In this document: positions 1-8,432 of the stretch, one piece after another
Layout: every line of letters begins with the position of its first letter
How positions within the stretch are numbered: position 1 is the stretch's first letter
Source of the DNA: Verrucomicrobiota bacterium
Lineage (GTDB): Bacteria; Verrucomicrobiota; Verrucomicrobiia; Limisphaerales; UBA1100
Direction: 5' to 3'
Length of the DNA: 33,076 nucleotides
Assembly: GCA_030747505.1 (NCBI GenBank)
Contig: JASLKQ010000034.1
Coordinates: 1 to 33,076, forward strand
The notes under the pieces: generated by a model
The model's input: the letters and a program-made list of their open reading frames with translations, nothing else
The model's database searches: none
Told to the model about the DNA's origin: nothing
Made by a program: the position numbers and the translations under genes

Positions 1-1
1 G

Positions 2-1300
2 CCCGGCTTCCTGCAGGCGGAAAAAGTTCTGGGTTCAGGTGGTCCGGCCAAGTCCTGTATCTTCATTCATCAGTATGGTGGACTGAGCCAGCTCGATTCA
101 TGGGACATGAAACCCCATGGACCGCAGGAGATTCGTGGCCCTTATAAGCCGATCAAGACTGCCACGCCAGGGTTCCAGATTTGTGAACTGATGCCGCGTC
201 TGGCCAAGCTGTCTGAAGAGTACGCAGTCATCCGTTCGATGACACACAAGGAGTCCGAGCATAAAAGGGCCAACTCAATGTTGCTGGCCGGCCGTGATCA
301 GCCCGCAGTCGATGATCCGTCCTTTGGTGCCATGGTTACCAAGTTGCGCCCCTCAAGTGCCAGTATTCCTGATCACGTGTGGTTGCAGAAATTTGGTGGT
401 GGAGCGGCTCCTCCCGATCATACCTATCTCACGGGCGGGCGTTTGGGAATGGCCTATGCCCCTATGTTGATTGGCGAGAAGCACGATGATAACCCTGCTT
501 CTCCTGATTTCCGTGTGCGCGCATTTGATACACCCGATGAAGTCACAAAGGAGCAGCTGCAAAACCGCAAGGACCTGCTGCAATCAACCCAAGGCCTTTC
601 GCTTATAGGAGGAACATCTGAATTTGAATCATTTGAAACCCACCAAAAAAGATCCTTTGATCTGTTGTATGGAAAAGCGGCCAAACAGGCTTTTACCATT
701 GAGAAGGAAGGTGAAAAGACAAGGGACCGCTACGGGAGAAACCCCCTGGGCCAGAATTTGCTTCTCGCCCGACGACTTGTCGAATCGGGTGTGAGACTGG
801 TCAATGTCGCTGCGTGGACCGGGCTCGCTAAAGGTGAGAAATTTGTCAGTGTGGAAACCTGGGATATGCACGGCAATGCTGATGTGGGCATTTTTGAAAA
901 TGGATGGAATGGACTGCCCTTTGCTTTGCCTCGCACCGATCAGGCGGTCGCAACATTGCTTGAGGATCTCAAGGATAGGGGTTTGCTCGATACCACGCTT
1001 GTTGTATTGGTGGGTGAATTTGGTCGCACTCCAAAAATCAGTAAGGGTGCCAAGCGCATCGGCCGCAACCACTGGCCCAACTGCTATTCAGCAATGCTGG
1101 CAGGTGCTGGGATCAGGGGCGGCAGTGTTTACGGGGAATCAGACAAACAGGCGGCTTATGTGAAATCCAATCCGGTAACCCTGGAGGATTTCACTGCCAC
1201 ACTCTTTACTGCAATGAACATCAACCCGGCTTCACCCCTTGGGCTCGATGGCTTTACCGCTCCAGCCAGCAGTGGTAACCCTATTAAAGCACTGTTTTAG
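2..1300 (+). CDS. DUF1501 family protein, 5'-truncated by window edge
   Basis: The frame is open from base 2 (PGFLQAEKVLGSGGPAKSCIFIHQYGGLSQLDSWDMKPHGPQEIRGPYKPI...), so the listed ORF start at 107 is internal. 'GGLSQLDSWDMKP', 'VIRSMTH' and 'LVVLVGEFGRTPKI...GRNHWPNCYSAMLAGAGIRGGSVYGESD' are hallmarks of DUF1501. Confidence 0.93.
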   Translation, partial: PGFLQAEKVLGSGGPAKSCIFIHQYGGLSQLDSWDMKPHGPQEIRGPYKPIKTATPGFQICELMPRLAKLSEEYAVIRSMTHKESEHKRANSMLLAGRDQPAVDDPSFGAMVTKLRPSSASIPDHVWLQKFGGGAAPPDHTYLTGGRLGMAYAPMLIGEKHDDNPASPDFRVRAFDTPDEVTKEQLQNRKDLLQSTQGLSLIGGTSEFESFETHQKRSFDLLYGKAAKQAFTIEKEGEKTRDRYGRNPLGQNLLLARRLVESGVRLVNVAAWTGLAKGEKFVSVETWDMHGNADVGIFENGWNGLPFALPRTDQAVATLLEDLKDRGLLDTTLVVLVGEFGRTPKISKGAKRIGRNHWPNCYSAMLAGAGIRGGSVYGESDKQAAYVKSNPVTLEDFTATLFTAMNINPASPLGLDGFTAPASSGNPIKALF

Positions 1301-1395
1301 GTGAGGTTTATTATACCTGTTTCATTACCGCTGCGATCATAGCCTTATCCCGACTGGCATTTTCAGAATCGTGTGCCACAATTTTTCGCGAGTCC

Positions 1396-3234
1396 ATGAA
1401 GCCTTGTATTCTGCTGTTATTGACCTTGTTCTGGTCGGGTTGCCAATCGGCCCCAGCACGCCCCCTCGAGCTGAACACCATGATCGCGCACTGGGCAAAC
1501 TATGCCCACGAGGACTATCTGTCCTTCGTGAAGGAAGCCCGGCCTGACCTGGTCCAGGTCGGTTTTTATGGCGGACACTACTGGAGCCTATCCCACGCTC
1601 GGCATGGCGGCGGATACCCGGCACATTTCCCCAGGGTGGGCCTCAAGGAAAACCGTGACTGGCTTATCCAACGCAACAAACAACTACATAAACTCAACAC
1701 ATTGGTCATCGGCCATTTCAATATCGAATTCCTGGTGGGCGATCCGACCAGCAAGGAGGGACCACGGGGTTTCTTTAAGTTCTACCGAGAGCTCTGGGAT
1801 GAATCTCAACTAGGGCCCAGGCCGGTGAAGGATCCACTGGAATTACTGGAAAAAAATGCCGACGGCTCCCCGCGCATCAATAACAACTATTCCATCGGAG
1901 GCATGAAGGAATATTGGGCCTGCCTCAACAACCCGCACTGGCGCACAGTGCTCAAGGCGTGGGTGCGCCACGGCATCAACGGCGGCGTGGACGGGTTCAT
2001 GATCAATTATTTTTACCGGCACAACTGCCTGTGCGAACATTGCCAGCGGGAATTTCGCGAATACCTCGGCGGACGCTTCACGGCGGCGGAATTGATGTCG
2101 CAATTTCAAATCAACCAACTGGCCACGCACAAGTTCAAGGAAATCGGCGCGTGGCATAAGCCGGCTGAAACCAATCCCTTTAAACTGGAACAGTTGCGCT
2201 TTTCACAGATGGCCACCAAGGCCTGCTTTGATGAGGTGTTTGTAAAGTATGGCCGTTCATTAAAACCTGACTTAATTGTTGGCCAATGGAACCACATCGG
2301 CAGGTTCAACCAGATTAACAGTGATGAGCGATGTTTATTGCCCAGAGAACTTTGGGCCAAGGATGAGGATTACCTATGGTACAGCACCGGTAACTCTGCT
2401 TTTTACACCGACCTCAAGAACGGCTATCTCGGCGAAGGCACCCTCCTCGCGCGATATATCCGGGGTGCCTCCGGAGGGAAACCCTTCACACTGGGCAAAT
2501 ACGAGGGCACCCGAATTCGCGCTGCCATTGCTGAGCTGGCCGCAAATGGGGGTGTCCCCATGGGTTTCTATACCCGCTTCACTGATGCCCAGGCCAGGAA
2601 GATCATCACTCAATACTACCGGTTCCTCCGGACGCACCGGGATATATACCTGGACAATCAATCTGCTGCACGCAGCGTTTTACTTTACCCAAGACAAGCA
2701 GTACATGGCGGAGAAGTGGAGCCGGTAAAACAATTCCTGAAGCTGGGTGATTCCCTCCTTAATCGACACGTCCTGTTTGATATTCTGCCTGATGACCTCG
2801 CCACCCCCGAGCGCCTGACAGCATACCGGGCCGTCTACCGGGTGGGAGAGAAGGAGCCCGAGCCGGTGAACCATTTTGAAATAGAGGCACCAGCGACCGT
2901 ACGGGCTTCACTCAGTCAACCGGCAAAGGGCAAATCTTTGCACCTGCATCTGGTTAACTACAACCGTACAGAACCCAAAAAACCCAAGAGTGCAGGACGG
3001 GGTATCCAGGATGAAAAACCCATTCAGGCTGAAAATATCCGCATTACGCTTCGCCTTTCTGAAGGTGCTGATCTAAAGCAGGTCAATTTTATTACTCCGG
3101 AAAACAATTCAAAGATTGTGCTTCAAGCAACCCGTTTGGATTCTGGAAAGTTCCAGATTACAGTCCCGCCATTCCTTGTCTATGCGGTGCTCGAACTAGC
3201 CATCCCTGTAAACCCAAAAACACAAACTCCCTGA
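1396..3234 (+). CDS. Exported lipoprotein, putative TIM-barrel glycoside-hydrolase-like protein
   Basis: Lipobox-type signal MKPCILLLLTLFWSGC. Barrel-like segments 'DLVQVGFYGGHYWS', 'GVDGFMINYFYRHNCLCEHCQREFREYL' resemble hypothetical glycosyl hydrolase-like families. Confidence 0.7.
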   Translation: MKPCILLLLTLFWSGCQSAPARPLELNTMIAHWANYAHEDYLSFVKEARPDLVQVGFYGGHYWSLSHARHGGGYPAHFPRVGLKENRDWLIQRNKQLHKLNTLVIGHFNIEFLVGDPTSKEGPRGFFKFYRELWDESQLGPRPVKDPLELLEKNADGSPRINNNYSIGGMKEYWACLNNPHWRTVLKAWVRHGINGGVDGFMINYFYRHNCLCEHCQREFREYLGGRFTAAELMSQFQINQLATHKFKEIGAWHKPAETNPFKLEQLRFSQMATKACFDEVFVKYGRSLKPDLIVGQWNHIGRFNQINSDERCLLPRELWAKDEDYLWYSTGNSAFYTDLKNGYLGEGTLLARYIRGASGGKPFTLGKYEGTRIRAAIAELAANGGVPMGFYTRFTDAQARKIITQYYRFLRTHRDIYLDNQSAARSVLLYPRQAVHGGEVEPVKQFLKLGDSLLNRHVLFDILPDDLATPERLTAYRAVYRVGEKEPEPVNHFEIEAPATVRASLSQPAKGKSLHLHLVNYNRTEPKKPKSAGRGIQDEKPIQAENIRITLRLSEGADLKQVNFITPENNSKIVLQATRLDSGKFQITVPPFLVYAVLELAIPVNPKTQTP

Positions 3235-3243
3235 AGAAAATTC

Positions 3244-6219
3244 ATGCCTAAAATTTTCAGCTATATACTTCTGGTTCATTTCACGATTGGCTGCACCGCT
3301 GTACAACCGAGCCTTCGTATCGACCCGGAAACTTTCCGGAAAGATCAACCCGTGGAAGCCATGCCTGATGGAAACCTGCTGGTCGAGGCGGAGGAGTTTC
3401 AGCCACTTAAGCCTGGATGGGAGGCAAGAAAATGGGGCGAAAACTATTACGCAGCGACTTTTGCCAATTCGTTTCTTAGCCGAAAAGCCTATCTCGGTGC
3501 AGATGAACAGACCGAAGGGCAAGCCGCCATTCAGATCCGTGTGCCCAAGGCCGGACGTTATCTTGTGCTGGTACGCTACGAGGCAGCCTATCGGTTTGAA
3601 ACACAGTTTCGAGTTCGCGTAGAGCAGAAAGGCCGACGCGTCCTGGATCGGCTTTATGGCGCACGTAAAAACCTGAAGATTTGGGCGTTTAGCCAGAAGC
3701 TCAAGACCGAACACGCCTGGAGTTGGGGGGCATCGGAGAATATCGTATGGGAAGGTCACGATGCCTTTGCCGATTTAAAGCCAGGCGTAGCAACAATTAC
3801 ACTTAGTGCCTCCAAGCAACCGGAGCCGGGGGCCAAGCGCAATGTCGATTGCCTCCTGCTCACCACCGACGAGGAACAGGTGAAGATGCGTATCGAGAAG
3901 GAAAAATATTTGCCGCTGGATGGCATGCTCACCCAGGCAGGTGATGTGTTCGTGAAGGTGTCCAATCGTGGCCGCACGGAACTGACTTTTGGTGGTGCGA
4001 ACGCGATTGGCGGTGGCAACTGGCAGCAGCATTCACCCTACTGGGTGCACTTGCGCAACTGGCCAAAAGTAAACGTGAAAGTCGCTCCCGGCAAAAGCAC
4101 CGACTGGGTGGAAGTCGGAGGTGCGATGGATACACTCAATGACGGCCAATGGAACTTCACCGGTAATGGCAAATACCATGCGGAATTTGCGGTGAAGGAA
4201 TCTAATGGAAAACTCACTCCAATCGCTGCCTTCGATGGCGAAGGGGCTCTTAAGCTCGCCGCCGATGCCGACACGCGCTACTCGCGTCGCCTACGCCAGC
4301 AGGAGGACGTGCTTTTCGATTTACTCACCGAGGTGAAGAAAGAACCCCTGCGTGGAAGTGCACCCAGAGAAACCTTGATCTATGGTCACACTTTCTCGCC
4401 TGGGATGGGGGCAAAATACGATAAGGCAGTAACTGAGTTCCGGCAGATGTTCAGTCTGCAGGAAGCTTCGGGCAAAGATAAGGCTAGTACTTACATTGAT
4501 GTGCGCAGCGTTCCCACCGCAAAGCTGGCCGAGTACTGCCTTAACCTCGGGCCACGTGCGAAGCGTATCCGTTGTGTTAGTCTAGGTGATGAGATTCGTC
4601 TGCCCGACCCCAAGAATCCAGTCGCCACTGAAGACATGATTAATTGGCTGAAATCGCTGGGCCTGAATCCTGCAGATATCCTCCCGGGTACGAGCAAGTG
4701 GAGTACAATTCAATATAATCCCGGGACTGAGGCGATGACATCACAACCGGGCATCTACTATTGGTCACGGCGCTACCGGCATCACTATGGAATTCAAGCC
4801 ACCAAGAAACGTACCGATATCCTACGCAAGCATCTACCCAATGCCGGCATCGGTGCCAATTATTCCCCACATTATCCAGCAGAGCATCGTTACCTTGGTG
4901 AAGTCCACAAATGGGTGAGAATCTTTCGTGAGGAAGGTATGACCATGCCGTGGAGTGAGGACTATATTTTCCAGATGCCAGTCGCAACACAACAGATGAA
5001 TAACATCAACCTTGATCTTTTGCGGGCCGGCGTGCGGGATAAACCAAAACAAAAAATCCACTACTACTGCATGCCTCATTGGCCTGGGCAGATCCCGGAA
5101 AACTGGCGGCGGCTTTTTTATGGTGCGCTCGGTCACGGCATGCAGGTGGTGAACCTCTTTGAGTTTCGCCCTGTTCACGCCGCCTATACTGAGAACCACT
5201 GCAGTAATCCTGAAACCTATCGTACAATACTCCGCAGCTTCCGCGAACTGGGATTGTTTGAAGACATCATTCAGTCTGGTCGCAAACGCCCGGCCAAGGC
5301 CGCACTATGGTTCAGTGAGACAGGCGATATATGGTCTGATAATAAAGGTTCCTTCGGAGCCGGAAAACGAACCCTTTATGCGGCAGTAATCCACCAGGAT
5401 ATTCCACTGGATTTTATTATTAAGGGCGAGTCATTGAACGAGTACCACGTTTTATTTCTTACTGACGCGCACGTGTCACGCCGGGATTCTGATGCCATTG
5501 CCAAATGGGTTGGGACTGGCGGCACTCTCTTTGCCACTGCTGGGGCAGGCATGTTTGATGAACTGAACCAACCCAATACCTTGTTGCGCAATGTGCTGGG
5601 AGTGAAACCCATTGCGCTGGACTCACCGGAAAATTCTCAGGTGGAAATGGTGAAACAGGATCTACCTTTCGCTTCACCCATTGATGAAATTACCGACACG
5701 GGCGAACCGACTCCGATATTTGGGGTGCGCAGTCGCGTGAAAGCTGATGGAGCAAAAATGCAGCTCAAATTCAAAAACAACACTCCCGCCCTCACGCTTA
5801 ACGCTCAAGGTCAGGGGCAGGCATACTACGCGGCATTTCTACCGGGATTAACCTATTTTCTTCCCGGCACCCCCAAGGTGCCGGTTGACCGCGGCACACA
5901 CGCGAATGCCTCGGCACACCTCATCCCCAATCAGTTTCACGTAACGATTGAAAAATTACTGCAAGTGGGTAGGAAGTCTGCATTCAATCCTATTAGGTGC
6001 TCCAACAAACTGGTTGAGGCCAACATCATCGATTCACCCAAGGGTAGTGTCGTTATTCTAACCAATTGGAGCAGTAGGCCAATCAAGGAGCTTGAAATAC
6101 AGCTGCCGCCTGATCTAGCAAAGAGGAAGCTGTCGGTTGCTTCAGGGGTAAATCACCAAAGGGAAGGTAACGTAATCAGAATGGATCTTAAGGTGGCCGA
6201 TGCATTAATTCTAAGATGA
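3244..6219 (+). CDS. Large exported lipoprotein: N-terminal CBM6/35-like domain, central TIM-barrel-like glycosidase domain, C-terminal GATase-like (beta-galactosidase trimerisation-like) domain
   Basis: Signal peptide ending in Cys (MPKIFSYILLVHFTIGC). 'LLVEAEEFQPL...AGRYLVLVRY' is CBM-like. 'CVSLGDEIRLP' and 'MPWSEDYIFQ' are plausible catalytic-Glu segments. 'YHVLFLTDAHVSRRDSDAIAKWVGTGGTLFATAGAGMFDE' is GATase-like. Confidence 0.65.
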   Translation: MPKIFSYILLVHFTIGCTAVQPSLRIDPETFRKDQPVEAMPDGNLLVEAEEFQPLKPGWEARKWGENYYAATFANSFLSRKAYLGADEQTEGQAAIQIRVPKAGRYLVLVRYEAAYRFETQFRVRVEQKGRRVLDRLYGARKNLKIWAFSQKLKTEHAWSWGASENIVWEGHDAFADLKPGVATITLSASKQPEPGAKRNVDCLLLTTDEEQVKMRIEKEKYLPLDGMLTQAGDVFVKVSNRGRTELTFGGANAIGGGNWQQHSPYWVHLRNWPKVNVKVAPGKSTDWVEVGGAMDTLNDGQWNFTGNGKYHAEFAVKESNGKLTPIAAFDGEGALKLAADADTRYSRRLRQQEDVLFDLLTEVKKEPLRGSAPRETLIYGHTFSPGMGAKYDKAVTEFRQMFSLQEASGKDKASTYIDVRSVPTAKLAEYCLNLGPRAKRIRCVSLGDEIRLPDPKNPVATEDMINWLKSLGLNPADILPGTSKWSTIQYNPGTEAMTSQPGIYYWSRRYRHHYGIQATKKRTDILRKHLPNAGIGANYSPHYPAEHRYLGEVHKWVRIFREEGMTMPWSEDYIFQMPVATQQMNNINLDLLRAGVRDKPKQKIHYYCMPHWPGQIPENWRRLFYGALGHGMQVVNLFEFRPVHAAYTENHCSNPETYRTILRSFRELGLFEDIIQSGRKRPAKAALWFSETGDIWSDNKGSFGAGKRTLYAAVIHQDIPLDFIIKGESLNEYHVLFLTDAHVSRRDSDAIAKWVGTGGTLFATAGAGMFDELNQPNTLLRNVLGVKPIALDSPENSQVEMVKQDLPFASPIDEITDTGEPTPIFGVRSRVKADGAKMQLKFKNNTPALTLNAQGQGQAYYAAFLPGLTYFLPGTPKVPVDRGTHANASAHLIPNQFHVTIEKLLQVGRKSAFNPIRCSNKLVEANIIDSPKGSVVILTNWSSRPIKELEIQLPPDLAKRKLSVASGVNHQREGNVIRMDLKVADALILR

Positions 6220-7445
6220 AATATTTTCTCACCTTATTAACGATTTGTGTTTTTGGCTGTGCGGCGCCACCCAAACGGATCGCTGCAGTCGTTACTGAGT
6301 ACCGCCACAACTCACACGCCGATGTTATCGTCAGTCGCCTGCTGCTGACCCACGCTCTGGATGGAAAGGGAGAACGTCCAAACCTGAAGCTGGTTTCACT
6401 CTATACCGACCAGGTTCCCGGCAACGATACCAGTCGCAAATGGGCCAAAAAGTTTAACGTTCCCATTTATCAGACCGTAGAACAAACCCTCACCCACGGC
6501 ACCGGCAAGCTGGCTGTTGATGGCGTGTTGCTGGTGGCCGAACACGGCAAGTACCCAAAGAACGCAACAGGAAACACCATTTATCCCAAACGACGGCTTT
6601 TTAATGAGGTGCAGAAGGTCTTTCGCAAGACGGGGCAAACCGCCCCTGTATTCGTGGACAAACACCTGGCAGATAACTGGACTGATGCCAAGTGGCTGCA
6701 TGATACGGCCAGAGAACTTAAAGTGCCGTTGATGGCCGGCTCATCACTTCCGGTGCTCTGGCGTTATCCTCCGGTAGATGTGAAGCGCGGGGCCAAGCTA
6801 AACGAAATCGTAGCCGTTTCCTATCACTCCCTTGATGCTTATGGATATCATGCTTTGGAAATGGTCCAATGCCTGAGTGAACGCCGTGCTGGAGGAGAGA
6901 CCGGTGTCAGGCAGGTCCAAACCTTGACCGGGGATGCCGTTTGGAAAGCCATGGATAACAGGCTTTTTGATCAAGCGCTGCTTCAAGACGCCCTCAAATG
7001 TCTCACGCGCAGCCCGGTTACCGCCCAGCCAAATAAATCCTTAAAAGAGCTGGTGAAAGACCCCGTTCTTTTCGTTATCGAGTATCTTGATGGACTGAAG
7101 GCCTACATCCTCACGTTGAATGGTGCGGTCAGCGAATGGGGGGTGGCGTGGAAAACTCTCAACGGACAGAAGAAATCCACCACCTTCTGGACGCAGGAAG
7201 CCCGGCCTTACATGCATTTCACTTACCTCGTGAAAGGCACCGAAAAGATGTTTCACACCGGCCAACCCACATGGCCTGCTGAGCGGACCCTGATGACCAG
7301 TGCCTTGCTCGATGCCCTGCTTATTTCAAAGAGTAAAAATGGAGTATCCATTCCCACCCCTTACCTAAACTTTAAATACACCACCGAATGGGGGTGGAAG
7401 CAGCCTCCACCTCCACCTCCCGGCCGGCCTTGGAACCAACAGTGA
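6216..7445 (+). CDS. Exported lipoprotein with Gfo/Idh/MocA-like (Rossmann oxidoreductase-like) sequence
   Basis: MKYFLTLLTICVFGC lipobox. 'IAAVVTEYRHNSHADVIVSRLL...LVSLYTDQ...KFNVPIYQTVEQTL...AVDGVLLVAEHGKYPKN...PVFVDKHLA' resembles Gfo/Idh-type proteins. Start overlaps the upstream stop by 4 nt (ATGA). Confidence 0.6.
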   Translation: MKYFLTLLTICVFGCAAPPKRIAAVVTEYRHNSHADVIVSRLLLTHALDGKGERPNLKLVSLYTDQVPGNDTSRKWAKKFNVPIYQTVEQTLTHGTGKLAVDGVLLVAEHGKYPKNATGNTIYPKRRLFNEVQKVFRKTGQTAPVFVDKHLADNWTDAKWLHDTARELKVPLMAGSSLPVLWRYPPVDVKRGAKLNEIVAVSYHSLDAYGYHALEMVQCLSERRAGGETGVRQVQTLTGDAVWKAMDNRLFDQALLQDALKCLTRSPVTAQPNKSLKELVKDPVLFVIEYLDGLKAYILTLNGAVSEWGVAWKTLNGQKKSTTFWTQEARPYMHFTYLVKGTEKMFHTGQPTWPAERTLMTSALLDALLISKSKNGVSIPTPYLNFKYTTEWGWKQPPPPPPGRPWNQQ

Positions 7446-7447
7446 AA

Positions 7448-8305
7448 ATGCTCATGAAATCCATCATGCTACTGTTGGGGTTCGTCTCACTATTTGTCCG
7501 TGGAGCCAACCCTTCCTCAAAAGTCATCCTCATTTCACGTGCTGTTTCTGCCCCCATGATAGACGGCAGGTTAAACGATGCCTGTTGGAAACAGGCTAAA
7601 CCAATCCCGGTAATATATCCTCATGGCAAATCCGGCAAAACACCGGATCCTGTTCCTATGACTACGTGGATGACTTGGGATAAGCACTATCTCTATTTGG
7701 CTTATGAAGTGAATGATACAAATTTAGTTGCGTTGGGTACCGGACAAAAGACTGGACCGCCAAAAAACCGTCGGCCCCAGAGTCTGGAATATGCGCCGGA
7801 GAAGAATCTTGATCTCGCCGAATTCTTCATTTCCTTTGGGAGCAGGCAGTTCTTCTGGGAGATTCATCATAATGCCGCCAACCATCTGAATACCTTGTGG
7901 ATTGAAATCCCGAGCCTCGATCAACTCGCCAAGATTGAGAAGCCAGCTTACCAGCATGTCACTTTTCATCGGGACCGATATCTGCCGGATCAGGGGACCC
8001 GTACCCTTAAGCAGGCGGTCCAGCTAAAAAAGAAAGCCAACAATCAGTTCTCTACCCTTAATGAGTCCAGTGATCGTGACAGCGGTTATAGCGGAGAATT
8101 ACGCCTGCCCTGGGCTGGTCTCCTGTTTGATCAGTCGAAGAAAAAGGGCATACCTCAAATAAAAGACCTAAGGCTGTCGCTTTTGGCTGTGAACCTCAAC
8201 GGTAACAAAGGTAGGGCTCTATATTACTCAAGCGGTTCAGGTATGCCTAAATTAATGTATCATTTCAGCTCCCATAAATGGCCGGTTTATAGGTTTGTAG
8301 ATTAA
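7448..8305 (+). CDS. Exported CBM9-like (carbohydrate-binding family 9-like) domain protein
   Basis: ORF track start 7388 is probably too early; MLMKSIMLLLGFVSLFVRGA (7448 or 7454) is a signal peptide. 'APMIDGRLNDACWKQAKPI...TTWMTWDKHYLYLAYEVNDTNL...ELRLPWAGL' matches the CBM9 pattern. Confidence 0.75.
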   Translation: MLMKSIMLLLGFVSLFVRGANPSSKVILISRAVSAPMIDGRLNDACWKQAKPIPVIYPHGKSGKTPDPVPMTTWMTWDKHYLYLAYEVNDTNLVALGTGQKTGPPKNRRPQSLEYAPEKNLDLAEFFISFGSRQFFWEIHHNAANHLNTLWIEIPSLDQLAKIEKPAYQHVTFHRDRYLPDQGTRTLKQAVQLKKKANNQFSTLNESSDRDSGYSGELRLPWAGLLFDQSKKKGIPQIKDLRLSLLAVNLNGNKGRALYYSSGSGMPKLMYHFSSHKWPVYRFVD

Positions 8306-8401
8306 TGAAATGAGTTGCCTATGGTCGGTCAGTTTAATCGTGCGGTAATATATATTTGAAGGATTAGTTTGCTGCTTGAGTCTAAAAATCACTGACGTTT
8401 C

Positions 8402-8421
8402 AATGCTATTGAGTTAGCATT
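8402..8421. repeat. Perfect 7-bp inverted repeat (AATGCTA-TTGAGT-TAGCATT)
   Basis: Read directly: aatgcta (8402-8408) and tagcatt (8415-8421) are exact reverse complements with a 6-nt loop, 12 bp before the GTG start at 8433. Confidence 0.6.
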
Positions 8422-8432
8422 TCAATTGCTCC

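Noticed and set aside
1301-1395. Possible -10-like 'TATTATACC' and intergenic regulatory element
   Set aside because: No convincing -35 or symmetry; too weak to call.
3196-3759. 187-aa minus-strand ORF antisense to the 991-aa lipoprotein
   Set aside because: No domain signal; overlaps a well-supported coding region.
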